A DNA stretch of 64,000 nt from Neofusicoccum parvum (lineage: Eukaryota > Ascomycota > Dothideomycetes > Botryosphaeriales > Botryosphaeriaceae): assembly GCA_020912385.1 (NCBI GenBank), contig CP087208.1, forward strand, positions 2,666,001 through 2,730,000, in the 5' to 3' direction. The notes beneath the pieces were generated by a model. It saw only the letters and a program-made list of their open reading frames with translations. It was not told where the DNA came from and did not search any database. This document shows positions 23,721 through 35,419 of this stretch, one piece after another. Both the position numbers and the translations under genes were made by a program. Position 1 is the first letter of the stretch, and every line of letters starts with the position of its first letter.

Positions 23721-24238
23721 TGGCATCAACAATTGCACGCCAATCTAGCTTTTTTCTCGCTATTCGTCAAGGCCCCAGGTGTGTGAGACGCTTGACAAGA
23801 AGCAAAGGCGCCACGATGCTCGCCCTGGCTCTCGCCTTCGTCGAAGTGGCACGGCTCAGGTCAACACCAAAAGATGAATCACTATGGTCACGGTCGAGTC
23901 GAATGCACAACGCCAGGCTAGGGGTGTGAACTTCATGAATGAATTGATGATGAATATAAATAATTATGTAGGCTTTGTAACTGACCGCGACACCGTTACT
24001 TAGGGTACGCAGCCTTCTTGCAAGCCATTCAATCTTGGCCAAACTGATCCAGCCTGTTCTTCTCCAACCACTGCAAGAGATGGAGGAACACGGCGGTGCA
24101 GGTCGCCACCAAGCTCCACTGAACAGAAGCTTGGCAGCGATAATGGCCTGAGCTAAGGATGAGCCCACTTCCTCAAGGATCTGCGCATGGCAGATCACTC
24201 GACGAAGAAAGACCAACCTTGAGATAGGAAGAGATGAA

Positions 24239-24428
24239 GGTCGCGTCAGCCAGAGGCAGTGCAATACTGGCGACACCATGAGCCGGAGTGTGAGCGAAGC
24301 TCAGTGACCACCAGCACAGTTTCCAAAAACTGGTTTAACCGCTAGTGCACCCGTAGGCACGTCCTAGAGATTAAACTAAGAAGAACAGATACTTCAACTT
24401 GATCTCAGCCAAATGGCAAGAGAGAGCT
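24239..24428 (-). ncRNA. U2 snRNA-like gene, copy 1 (variant branch-recognition site)
   Basis: This is an RNA of about 190 nt transcribed from 24428 downward. The 5' end AGCUCUCUCUUGCC leads to a small stem (GCC-AUUU-GGC), then GAGAUCAAG as in U2. The branch-recognition site, which is GUAGUA in known U2, reads GAAGUA here (24395-24390), with one extra U before it; AUCUGUUCUU follows as in U2. Then come stem IIa (CUUAG/CUAGG), stem IIb (GUGCC-UACG-GGUGC), the Sm site AGUUUUUGG, the hairpin UGAGC-UUC-GCUCA, and stem-loop IV (GCCAG...CUGGC) with loop UAUUGCACUGCCU, the U2A'/U2B'' site. U2 is the spliceosomal RNA that pairs with the intron branch site. Whether this copy is active cannot be told from sequence. 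Confidence 0.92.
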
Positions 24429-24466
24429 GAAGAAGAAAAGAGGAGCTGGGGTCGAGGGCAAAGAGG

Positions 24467-24474
24467 TTTATATA
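24467..24474 (-). promoter_or_regulatory. TATA box of U2-like copy 1
   Basis: TATATAAA on the minus strand starts 46 bases upstream of the inferred RNA 5' end. The same TATATAAACC stands at about the same distance before the other two U2-like genes. Confidence 0.75.
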
Positions 24475-25202
24475 TGCAAGGCAGTGCACTCGCCTAGGGC
24501 GTCCCCATGACACCCGTGCCCGCGCTATACCAGAAAAGGGGAGGTGTAGCAGAAACTGTCGGAAAGGGTGCAGCCTGTAGCCGCTGTGTCATGTGTCGGC
24601 GGCTGTGGCGCTGTTTTCTGTGTGGACGGGTCACCGAGGTGTTCGATGGAACTCTTGCCGTAGGGACAAGATGCGACGGCCGGGAGATTGGGATGCTGCA
24701 AGGCTGCACTTGCAAGATGTAAGGTATGATGACCGAGCCCATGATCCTTTGCTTCCTTCCGCTGCTGAATGTGTGAAGAAGATCCAAAGGCCAAATATTC
24801 CCAGCGCGGCATCCGCTCACTGCCAGCCACGGAGCAAATAACCACACGGAGCGGTGGTAGAATTCCCGACCGAGTTCCGGCTGCTGCGACGCTGAAAGCT
24901 CTGAAGGCAGCCACGGCAGCACCTGGCGCGAGCAGAACATTGTCGCCCCGACGCAGAACGTCCTCCCTCCACAGCAGTTCTCCGCCACCACTCTGAGAGT
25001 GACTGGTCTCCAAGCCACAACCCTCCAGATCGCACGATCATCGCTACGACCTGTCCTCGCACTGCGGTACCACAAGTCACCAGCCTCTCTGCTCTCCATC
25101 GCTCCACGCTCCGCATCCAGCTCCTCCAGCAGGTACATTACGCTTCCCTCGCGCTAGCAGAGCGGACTGCTCGTCGCTCGAAGCTGCGGCGCTCCGGCTG
25201 GA

Positions 25203-25475
25203 ATGGCGGCTGACCATTTTTCCGCTAGTGCTGCCTCCGAGATGCCTCCCGCGGATCGCTACCTCGCCTACGCGACCAGGCTGCAATGCCTCTGCGTCCG
25301 TCAGCACACCCAGCACCTCTTCCACCAGTGCCCTGCCCCATACTCACGCCTGCGTGAGGTTGGCTGCACCACGCGTACCTGCATCAGACCTGGCGCGTTC
25401 CCACAAGACCCGCCGCGCGATCTCACCGTGACTCGCACTGTCTTCCAGTTCCCGATCCGCAAGAACCAGCCTTGA
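25203..25475 (+). CDS. Possible small hypothetical protein
   Basis: This is a 90-aa open frame from an ATG at 25203 with five Cys (LQCLCVRQHTQHLFHQCPAP, CTTRTC) and no signal peptide. The minus strand is also open here and no family is recognised, so it is a weak call. Confidence 0.2.
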   Translation: MAADHFSASAASEMPPADRYLAYATRLQCLCVRQHTQHLFHQCPAPYSRLREVGCTTRTCIRPGAFPQDPPRDLTVTRTVFQFPIRKNQP

Positions 25476-26023
25476 ACGAGATAGCAGGAATCGACAGCAG
25501 CAGAACAATAGGAGAGGAGAACGAGTCAAGCACCATGCGTGTCATAGGAGTTCAAGCTGTCAAGCATGTGTCCATGGAGACACGAATCATTATCTGCATG
25601 TACACTCTAGAGACCGCTTTCTTGCGCAATCAAGACCCGAACAATCGATCAACTGCTTAGAGCAACTTGCATTTGTCTCACGCCGACGTCTCCTGTGATG
25701 GCACACTGCTATCGGGGCATGCTGCCTGCGTCGCCATTGCTATCGCCAAAAAGGAAGCGAGGCCGTTAGTCAGCCCGCGCCCACAGCTAGCCCATAAATT
25801 CTTCGCGGCTCCCTCTGACTGCGAGCTTCTCTCCAGCACACATCTGGCTGCTGGCCACCTGGCGCCTTGGGTGCTCCCCAACAATGTCTTAATTGTCTTT
25901 GGGCGCATCATTGTGTCCTCTTCGTGAGGCACAAAAGGTACGTGGAAGCCCGGTCAACGTCTCCTTCTATGTCACAGCCTCCACTGACACATTCGCATCC
26001 AGAGGCCTTGTGCCATCTTCGAC

Positions 26024-26345
26024 CATGGCTGCTATAACTGACATCGCGGCTTGCCCGGTCTGGGCAAAGAAGGACGTCCCGGTTGTCGAACAGCTGGAGC
26101 CGACTAAGCTGAAGGTCAGTCATTTCCCATCCTTTGAATCCGCTAGCACTTCGCTCACGTCCATCGCGCAGCAGAATACGGGTTCTCCACCTCACCCAGC
26201 ATCCTCTCGGGAGGGACTATAGCTGAACAGCTACAACACCTGGTACACTGAACAATGTAAGCATCTGCTCGGCCTCCGATACTTACTTCCTGCTTAATCT
26301 TACCGGATGAACAACAGCGAAAAGAATGTTCTCAACCTGGCAATC
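26024..26345 (+). CDS. Possible small spliced gene
   Basis: The ATG at 26024 (context CGACCATGGC) gives MAAITDIAACPVWAKKDVPV and continues to EPTKLK. A GTCAGT donor at about 26114 and a CTATAG acceptor at about 26220 would join it to LNSYNTWYTEQ. A GTAAGC donor with a CAACAG acceptor near 26318 leads to a short third exon. An alternative donor (GTACAC) would join a different frame containing NVLNLAINKSFLMITNTRIW and extend the gene to 26504. A candidate 5' UTR intron (GTACGT ... CACTGAC ... CCAG) precedes the ATG. Which form is real is unclear, and the family is not recognised. Confidence 0.3.
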
Positions 26346-26658
26346 AACAAGTCCTTTCTGATGATCACAAACACGCGAATTTGGAAGGGGTTATCGGTTA
26401 GTGCTGGCATGGCGGATTTGGTGAGGGATTTGGCGAGGGAGGTTAGGGTGAGGGGGGCGAGCAGGAGAGTGGGGATGGATGTTGTGACAGAGAGAGAGGC
26501 ATGAAGCAGTGCGTCAATAGAATAATGTTATGAAAATTTTTTGCTTGCCTCCATGACCAGCAACCCTGATGTTCGGAGACCTCACTATGCGTCATACTCC
26601 CATATTCCTCGCTGACACCTACTCTTCACCTCATCTCACCCTCACGTCAACCACAAAG

Positions 26659-26958
26659 ATGGCAGCCCAATCCAAAGTCGAATGCCCCGCGATCCTACAG
26701 CAGAACTCCTTCAAAGAGATGCTCCAAATCATTTCAGACGAAAAGGAGCGCAAGAGGGGTCGCGCCCCGGAAGGGTGCACTGGCGGGAACAGCAGCGTCG
26801 CGATCGCTGACTGCAAGTTCCGCGCCATGGGCCTGAAACACCTGGCCTCGACCGTCGACCAGGACCTCTGGAAGTGGGGAGCACCATTCCGGTGCTGTGC
26901 TGAGGGCGAGCCTTGCTATGCCCTGCGTGTTCGCGATTTGGCGAGGAGTCTAGCCTGA
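26659..26958 (+). CDS. Small Cys-containing hypothetical protein
   Basis: This is a 99-aa open frame starting at an ATG in good context (AAAGATGGC), chosen over an in-frame ATG at 26569 because codon bias starts there. It has six Cys (VECPAI, PEGCTGG, IADCKF, FRCCAEGEPCYAL), a Lys/Glu/Arg-rich stretch (SDEKERKRGR) and no signal peptide. Third positions favour C/G. The function is unknown. Confidence 0.5.
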   Translation: MAAQSKVECPAILQQNSFKEMLQIISDEKERKRGRAPEGCTGGNSSVAIADCKFRAMGLKHLASTVDQDLWKWGAPFRCCAEGEPCYALRVRDLARSLA

Positions 26959-28069
26959 GGTATGTTCATGCATCACCACATACGGCATTGCCGAAAGAAG
27001 GCAACACGCAGGTAGTTGATGGGCATCTCAGTTTCATTGGGCCGCGCTGATACAGGCACAGGGAGCGGATCTGCCGACGACAATGCTTTCCAGGCTCATA
27101 AAGCCAGACGATGGGCGAGATGACGGGCAGATGGGCACCTCTGCGAAGAACGATAGACGGGAAAGCGGCGTGCAGCTGACCTGTTGCCATATGTGTTCAA
27201 CAAATTGACATCCGCACCTTACTTCACCATGGTTCCCTTTATTGTTTCTGAAGACTCGCCAGATCTCTCAAGCGCTGGGTGAGCTTTGCGCCTGCCGCGC
27301 GTGGGTCGCTTGCGAGCGCCGTTGTCCTTGATCTGTCACCCTCCGCCCTTCTTCCTCCCTCTCCACAACAACCTCCGACCCTCAACCACGTCAGGCTGCC
27401 GCTGAAAGCGGCCCATACACCTGCATTTCCTGCAATTCTTTTTTGCCATCTCTCACCTCCAACGCGTGCTCCGCATCAGGTCTCGTCGCTCCTGATGTCC
27501 GCAGCCTGCCCTCCAACCGAGGCTCACTCACTTCACACTCGCAGCAATATACAAAGAGACCTAATGGGCTCAGAAGGCTCTCTTCCTCCGATTAAGCTCT
27601 CTAAGTCTTAACCTCTTGACCATACTACTGATACTATCACGCAGAGAGAGCCTCCTCCCCATGCCAACGCCGGCTTATCGACTCTCTCCAACGCCTCCAC
27701 CTGGTCTAGGTGGCCAACGGCCACAGATATATCACGACTGCTCCTCCCGAGACACCCTGGCTTCCGGGTGCGATCCATAGCACCCCGAAGTTTGGGCTGC
27801 AGGATCAGGCCACAAGCCCCTGCGAGTGCGTCTCTTTTGTATCCACTCAAGCTGGCTAATTCACGAGCTGACACACCAGGCACAGTGTCACAGATCTCCT
27901 CCCTCTCAATATACCCCAATAGGTCATGTGAGAGAGACTTGGGCGGGAGGCGTACACTCCGCCAGCTCCCGAGATGGGGGTGATACTGACCGCTCATCAG
28001 TAGCAATGACATCATCTATCACCAACATCATCAGGCTATCCATCGGAGTGAGTTACTAAATACTATGCT

Positions 28070-29000
28070 TGTCATACAGATCATCGGCTTCAAGTGCTAA
28101 CAGCTCCTTCGTAGCGATTACCACCGGCATCATTCGTGACAGCATCACTGCCGGTACTATTCCTATCGGTAACATCATTATCATACCCACCACTACCCCG
28201 ACGTCTCTCGCCACCGCCAAGGCAAGAATCAAACTACATACCAGCCCCAGCGGCAGCACCTGCATCCAGCTTCATCGCTCGCCCCGCTCCATGCCCGACG
28301 CCCCGGCCCTGCCCCAACGTGGAGACGTCGGGCTGGGCCGGGTCGCAACCACGCTGTCCTTCCACAGAACAAATGGCCGGCTCCGAATCCCAAATAACAC
28401 ATCTGCCTCTCGCTGGAGCGTTGCTCTAACGAGATTTCGGGACAATGGGGGTCCCAAGCTGGCGACTTGACGGCATGGGGATGGGTTGTCGTCAGCCCCA
28501 GCGCACCTCATGGGCTGCTGCCCCGCCGCCCAAGAAGAAACCAGGAGCGATGGGGTGTTTGGGATACCTCGACATCGGATGGTTGGAGACGCCGGTTCTG
28601 ATAACCCAGAGAGATCGACAACGCTGATGCTCACGCCCAGCAAGACGAGGAGCTCAATCCGTGGATTCACGAAACGTGGGCCAACGGCATGGGGACCCAG
28701 GAAAGGCCAGTCCAGCAACCTCCGCTACCGGAGGGTCTTCTATCCAAGGAGTTCGTTGATACAGAACCATCATACCTCCCCTCCGACATGTCGGGTGCCG
28801 TGTGAGAAGCAGTCACTGGGGGCCGAAAGAAGGTTGGTCAGCCTTCACAGGACGGCCCATATTGTTGGTCTTACATTCTTTACTCAAAGGCCAGCTACCT
28901 GAGTTTGCCTCTTACTCGCCAGGTCAGGAAAGCGGGCTCACTGGGGGAAGTTCAAGTGGTGCGAGAGTTGAGCCGGAGCTCGAATCAACCGAACAGCCAT
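28070..29000 (+). pseudogene. Decayed gene for a probable single-pass membrane protein
   Basis: A plus-strand frame near 28090-28220 gives a hydrophobic segment (SITAGTIPIGNIIIIPTTTP). Past a frame change it reads HAVLPQNKWPAPNP and GDLTAWGWVVVSPSAPHGLL. Past two stops it reads DADAHAQQDEELNPWIHETW and ends LPSDMSGAV. The layout (membrane helix, then a Pro-rich tail) resembles fungal single-pass surface proteins. At least four stops and a frameshift make it non-functional as it stands. Confidence 0.35.
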
Positions 29001-29399
29001 TGTGCTCGAACCACTATTCTTACGCCCATTCATATCTACCCTGTCGCCATCACCACACTACGGCGGATGTCTCCGGTCCGGAAACATCACATCGGGACCG
29101 GTTATATCTGTCGGGTGGTGGGCGCTGCGTTCGGTAGGTTTTATGAGTATCCCGACCTTTCGTTTTACTCTTACATTCAGCTGCTAACATGTCCAATCCC
29201 AGTTACTCCTTGCCACGTCGCCACGCTGCCAATGCCATGCGCCAGTACTGTGGGGGGTTTCTCCTGCCTAGCCAATGTCGAGGCTCGCTTTGTGGCGGAA
29301 TACCGACCTCTCAGTCAACTGCCGATGGTGGAGTGATGGGGATGCGTTGATGGCTCTGGAGAAACCTTGTCTCCCAACGGAGAAACTAGCTCCACTGGA

Positions 29400-32308
29400 G
29401 GAATAGTCTCAATTCCTACGGACTCAGCAGATCAACACTGAGGGTACGAAAGCGGTTGGGGAAGAACAGTGAGTGTCATATTCCCTTCCTTCAATGCTGA
29501 GACATATTCTGATAGAGAATCAGATACGGTATTGGGTCTTTGGCACGCTCAAATCAACGTGCATTTCCGCTTGTTTGAGCATCACTGATGGAGGGAGCGC
29601 AGTCAGGCCAAACACAGGGACTGTTGCCCCAGAGTGACAACTTCCAGACTACTGTGCTGTTGTTTGCTTTTCTTCATCTCCCACTGCTGGTATCATGGTC
29701 TTCCTGGAACTGCGACAACTTCCAGACTACTTGCTCTACTAGCTCTTGGGCCGGGGTCGGATATGCGGAGCATTCCACTCAATATCTTCCTTGAAGGGAT
29801 GAAATATAAGATAGGCATACTACTTGTACCTTCAGAGCTGTCCTGATAAATTCTGTGATATCAGTATCGAGATTATTCGGATGTGAAACTTTCCTCCGTT
29901 CACTTCAATGATACGATGAGCTTGAAGGGGACTTCTATCAGCTTTGCCGGTGTGAGACTTTGTGAATCATTACCTCATGGTGTAGAAATCAAGGCAGTAT
30001 CACCCTAATGCTGTTCAAATTCCCCAAGAAAACCAGGACAAATCTCAAGCATATTCAAACAGCCACCAGCTAAGCCTCAAGTCCTCCGCCTACCCAAATC
30101 AGAAGAATCAGACAGGCCAGCTCAAGGCTCAGTGAACACTCCACAGCACGCGCACCATTTGTAGCTCTACCCGCCGCATGAAACCGAAGGTAAAAACGAA
30201 CAAACCATCTGCACGCCTGCGATGATGGTTGTGCACTTGAGCTGTGTGCGAGGAGCAAAGCCACGATTCCCGATGTGGACTTTCTTACTTCTGATAGTGG
30301 CAGGCCTGTCATACCGAATGACACACTGATGGCACGAGTACGTAGACAGGAAAGCGGGTACTGATAGATGTGCGAGGACTGCGGCACTTGACTTGTTGAG
30401 TTTGTGAAGGGGCTATGAAAGGGATTGGGGAAGGGGAGGTAATCGTAGGTGATCGGCGGGCAACGATTCGGTGGCTGCTCGGGATTTGCTGGCAGAGAGA
30501 CAAAAGTTACGTCACGACCAACCTTGGGAACCCCTTGGATGGGTGGTGATGAAGCTGGATTTACTGACTAAGAATTCATGAAAAATCACACCATCCCTCC
30601 ACCTGGCCTTGCAAACCACAGTCCCGCTCATCATTCCCGAGTGGTGGGAATGGCGGTCAAGTCGTCCAGGCGAAAGAAGAAGGAAGATACTATTTCGTCA
30701 AAAGCCATGTCAGTCACAGCTCCCAGGAATGAAGGGAGAAACGAGGTTCCAGTAACCGTACAAGAGAAAGATAGCAACCAAAACTGTGGCGGATAGCAAT
30801 GAGCGGGCCAACTTCAGTGAGTAGTGGCAATCCGCTGTGTTGGTGTTGGGGGCTGCCAGCGAGAACAGTCAGCTGAGCCTGTAGTAAAATCATCGGCTGA
30901 GAGATATCTGTGAGACTCACGGTCAAGTGGTTGAAATGCAGGAAAAAGGGTTCCGAGGTAAAGATGGCCGTAGCGATGCTCTGTGGCAATGAGACGCGGC
31001 TGGGCGAATGCAAACGACGACCCCCGTCTGGTGGCTGGAAGGACAGAAGTGCAGCAGATAGGGTCAGAAAAGGCTCTCCTACAGAGACGGTGATCGGAAA
31101 AAAGCTGCGCGACTTACGATCTGTATGCCACCAGCGGGGGCCAGTGGCGCGTAGGTGGGCGAGGCCAGCTCTGCCAATTGGCGGGGCTGGGGGAGATAGG
31201 TTTTTGTTGAAGGTCGAGATCAGACAGGTCCCGATGGGAGGAGAGGAAAGGCGTGTTGGGGAGGGGAGGAGAAGCGAGAGGCGACGAGGAATATGACCTA
31301 CCCGCGGCGCTCAGTTGCCGGCGGAAAGTGCGCTGGCCACCGCCGCGCCCGCTGACGGCAAGAACACCCAAACGCCTATCAGCGTGTCGCGCGTCTGATT
31401 GCCGCTTGTGAAGGCATAGCGGGTGATCTCTGCTGTCTCCAGCTTCGCCTAGAAGGAAACGTGAGGGAAAAGCTGGCGATGTCTTCTGTCACTAGTCACT
31501 ACCGGTCCAGATTTGCGCAAGGTCTGTCACCAGTGGGCGCGGATGATGTAAGCGTTCTCAAGGCTCAGCGGCTGTGACTTTTGGACACGTGCGAATTCAC
31601 TTTGCAGATTCCTGGGCCGCGCGGGGTATCACAAGATGGTCAGCTTTCATGCGCACTCGCCGAGGCAGATGCCCGGTATTGCCATCACTCAGTCAAATCC
31701 ACCCCGCAAAATGTTTTTGCGAGCATCGAAATTCAGACACTCGACCGCGGTTTAGTGGCTTCAACCTCTAGTTCGATGGCAGCATATATGCCTAAGACGG
31801 CAGATTGTGTGTTGTGCCAATTCTCAGCGTAACGTCAGAAGGGGAAATGGTTGCTGCGCAACCACTTGACTAGTTTCAGCTCTACCCGAAGCCCGAGAGA
31901 GTGATGTTATGCTCATTGAGAATGCTGTTCAATAGATAGATGTCCAGCCACAGCAGCCCTCCCCCGTGTCCATCTCATCCACTCTCCCACATGAGCTTCC
32001 TCTTCCATCTCCAAGTCCGTCTCCCTATGTGTAGGCAACGGATCTCGTGCACAATTTCCGCACATTGTCAGCCATCTGGACACTATCGTCGTAGCTAGAC
32101 CAGATATTGTAGCGCTGCCTCCAGTATCGGAAACAAAAGCAGAGTTGCGAAGTTGTTTGGTTGAATCCACATGCTCCAAGTGTCCGAGACCTTGTTCCCA
32201 CAAAGCTACATCTTCCCAAAGAAAGAAAGCCCTATGCAATCATCAGCGCTGGCCTCTCCATCGAGCTTCCACCCAAACATACCAGAACAATCACGGGGTA
32301 GCTGTCCG
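29400..32308. other. Gene-poor stretch
   Basis: Apart from the short direct repeat at about 29.6 kb, nothing was recognised. Open frames (for example minus 30070-30387, minus 31913-32239, plus 30910-31296) are short, overlap opposing frames and carry no motif. Confidence 0.35.
29635..29735 (+). repeat. Short direct repeat
   Basis: GACAACTTCCAGACTACT occurs twice, near 29637 and 29715, about 78 bp apart, in sequence without a recognisable gene. Confidence 0.6.
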
Positions 32309-32797
32309 TCACTCGGCGGGGCAGAAGCAGCTCTTCTCGATCCACCGGGCCGCCGCTGCCCCATTGGACGTGAACGATGCCATGGTGGGCAGTGCCGTGT
32401 TCGAAGAAACAGCTGCGACCGCGTCAGTCTTGCCTCCACGAGGGACTCAGTGGGGTGAGGCGGGCTCACCGGGTTGTCCCCTCCACCAGTGCCTTTCGCG
32501 GCACCGGGGAGGGGCAGTGGTGCGAACCAGCGTGATGCTTGTGCCGCCCCTCTGGAGGGCCGGCTGCCGGTCGGGCCAGCAGCGGGAGGTGAGGGCCCCC
32601 CAGAGGACGGTGATGTGGAGGGGAGAGTGCGGCTGGTGCCGCGGTTGCGGCTGGGCCTGTGGAGCGGAGTTCAGCTGCTAGACTTGACGATAATGCCGAG
32701 AGGTGTGGTTGAGGCTGGGAGGCTGAGACACTGGGAAGGGTAGGGCGAGGGGGAGGGCGAGAAGGAGGAGGAGCAGTGACTTTGGCCCGGCTCCCAT
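32309..32797 (-). CDS. Candidate small secreted Cys-containing protein, three exons
   Basis: Proposed exons are 32797-32732, 32677-32470 and 32412-32309, giving 125 aa. Intron 32413-32469 is well formed (GTGAGC, GACTGAC branch, CGCAG). Intron 32678-32731 is weaker (GTGTCT ... TCTAG) but removes the only in-frame stop. Exon 1 is a typical signal peptide (MGAGPKSLLLLLLALPLALP). Exon 2 begins QLNSAPQAQPQP and carries HITVLWGALTSRCWPDRQPA and RCRERHWWRGQP with almost exclusive C/G third positions. Exon 3 ends WIEKSCFCPAE. Four Cys remain in the mature part. No family was recognised; size and secretion fit an effector-like or wall protein. The competing frame on this strand (32466-33017) is low-complexity Pro/Ser/His. 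Confidence 0.45.
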
Positions 32798-33017
32798 CTT
32801 CGGGCACGATCTTGTCGCTGTCGCCCTTGGGCGGATGAGAAGAATGGGTAGAAATGAGGAAGAGAGTGGGAGATGTGAAGGGTGGAATTGGAAGCGGGCG
32901 GGCTGAAATAAGTTGTGGGAGACAGCGGGCAGAAGCGAAGCCGCCGTAATCATGTAACGTGATGGCGGAGGAAGGAGCGCAGCTGCCTAGCCTCAACCCC
33001 AAGCCCAACACGCGCAC

Positions 33018-34850
33018 TAGCTTCGGGCTTGCCGCATCTGCACTGGTATGTACAGGGAAGCCAGCTATTTGGCTGTCACGGGGCTGTATCTACGCATAAC
33101 CAGTGGCCAAGCGCTGGCCCACACATACATGGATGATGCAGTGAACATTTAGGCGCCAGGTCTTGAAATCACAGCTAAGCCTCAATTTGTTCGCCATATC
33201 AGCGGAGAAGCTGTGGGTATGTTTGACTCTGGGAGTCGCTTGGTCTCATGCAATGAAATGAGGCCATCGGGCCAACGAACATTCTTGTCACATTTGTCCA
33301 CCATCCTATCTACACGCTATAGAATTCAGATTGATGGACACCCTTAAGGTTAGTAAAGGGAGTGAAGATCTGATAAGAGATGTCCAGAGACAGAAGAGGG
33401 GCTAACTCTTGGCTCAATACATGACGCCCAAGAAGGCGGACAGAGCAGGGCCTCCCTTCCGAGCAGGTCCCTTTACCTCCTTGAGCTTTCTTGAACATGG
33501 AGAAGGGTGTAGTGCATTATTCCCGGGAATCAGTGTGGTTGATGGGTGGTGAAGAGCCGCTCATCTGTAGTGCCTTGGTCTTGCATTGCCAAAGGGGAAA
33601 AGCCATTAGGTTGGCGCGTTTTGGGTTATGAAAGGGGTCGATAAGTAAACAGACAGCGCGTTGAGAGATGGGCAAATGCGCGCAAGTTCCTAGGGCAATG
33701 CTTAAATCATATCCAGAACGACGGGGCGCAGTCAACTTTCTTTACTTACTTCTATACTGTTGCTTGTTCCGTAGGGCAGTGGGGCTGACGATTTAGAAAC
33801 CTGAGAGTATCCGTAGTAAGTCCCAGATCCTCAAAACATATGAGAACTATGGTGAAAGGTAAAATGGTGTTTCAGGTTGATTCTCTATCAAAGACATTGA
33901 GCTCTCCGAGGATGCCGTGGTAAGTCACGCACGGCTAAGCCAGAGATTAACCTCCGACACTACGGCAATGCCTCAGACTTGTCTTACGTTGATCATCATG
34001 TGCGGGAAGGGACGAGACTGGGAAGAAAAGGCACATTGCTTACCTCGGTGTCGACAACTATCCTCGAGAGCTGAGAAGTAGTATCCTGGGTATTAAACTT
34101 GTTAGCTTCATATCTCTCGGAATAAGTCATTTGAAATAAAGAATTGGTATGGTGTTTAGGTCAGACTCGTGTTGTGTGCTTCACAGACAAGACCATTGCC
34201 ATCCATGCGCGGCGAAGCCGGCGGTTAGCGTCTGGTCTTGGGTTGAGGAGGGGAGGGGTCTCGGAGTTCTTGCTAGATAGGTCATCCTGCCTAACTGGTG
34301 AAGTGTTTCGCCATGCACTTACCACATAGACACTGCAGAAAGACGCGCTTCGAAAGGAACGACTGCTTTTGTGGACTTGTGTGCTTAGCCTTGGAATATA
34401 TGAAAATCAGTCTGGACTCAATAATGAGAGAAACGAAGTGCACGTGTAGACGGAGTAGCTAGGGAGCTCTCCATTTCTGGCATCAAGAGCAAAAATGTCT
34501 TTAGAAAACCCCAAGATCCGACCAAGCCAGCGGGTCCATCCAAGATCATCAATGCTCCTCTCTTTTTTATCATTTGCCAGATGAATTGAGTTTGAAAGGA
34601 GAGTTTTGTGTGCGATTTGAAATTGACTCCCTCCAATGCAGGCGGCTAGCTCGTCATGGGCACTGCGTCTCACCATGGCGAGCTGAGCTGAGGCACTGGA
34701 ATTCCGGCGGACCGGCCGTGGATGGACAGGGGCCGGGTAACGTTGCCAAAGAGCAATGCTGCTTGTATGTCATGCCGTTAGATTACTGATAGGCTAGGGT
34801 TGTGCTGATGCTGGTCGAGTTTGGCGGCCCAAAGTGATGCTGAACACAGG
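33018..34850. other. Gene-poor stretch
   Basis: No gene, RNA or repeat was recognised. GC content drops and open frames are short on both strands. Confidence 0.35.
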
Positions 34851-34888
34851 AAGGCCGCTAAAGTAGAAGATCTGGTCGACAACGCGAC

Positions 34889-35400
34889 TCACAGGAAGGA
34901 AGATGGCTGCTGAAGCTGACTGCCGAGATAGAAAGCTGTTTGGCTGTGTGGAAGATGCAGGCGAGGTACAGAGAGAGCGGGGCGGTGTTGCGGCGACGAG
35001 GAGTGCGAAAATGTGTTGAGGCGGGCGGTGTTGACGAAGACGAGGCGGCGGCCCGCGATCTTCGCCGCAGGAAACTGCACCGGAGCGACTTCGGTTACCG
35101 AACACAACCGGCCGCTCCCATAGCAATGCATCACTGTCTGGCGACCGGTAGTTTGCAGTCGGGGACTCAATCGGCTCAGCACGTCCTCGATCTTCGGATC
35201 AAGGGCAGCGGCGCGGGTCACTTCAGCCTGCATGCGCTTCTGATGCACTAAGTATAACTTCTGCAGCTGCATCTACGCTTCATCCTGCTGGGCAATACAC
35301 CTATCTCTTGTAATACTGGATGGCAGAGAGCTTCAAGTACCGCATGCAGAGATCCAGCTGCACTGTGTGCTGAAGGTATGTCAAGTCCTCGACTCTTTCT
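34889..35400 (-). pseudogene. Helical protein fragment, probably broken
   Basis: After a possible CTAG acceptor near 35400, the minus strand reads RVEDLTYLQHTVQLDLCMRY and continues LKLSAIQYYKR to a TAG. A second frame opens at an ATG at 35272: MQLQKLYLVHQKRMQAEV, then LDPKIEDVLSRLSPRL and GRRLVFVNTARLN. The two look like one helical protein interrupted by a stop and a frame change, since the gap is too short for an intron. The tail after about residue 90 of the second frame becomes low-complexity. Family unknown. Confidence 0.35.
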
Positions 35401-35419
35401 AGGTATCTGACTCAAATAT

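Noticed and set aside
23767..24279. 170-residue minus-strand frame partly overlapping the U2-like gene
   Set aside because: Its first part is the 3' end of the U2-like RNA; the rest has no motif.
32466..33017. 183-residue Pro/Ser/His-rich frame
   Set aside because: Low complexity; the spliced secreted-protein model in another frame has better signals.
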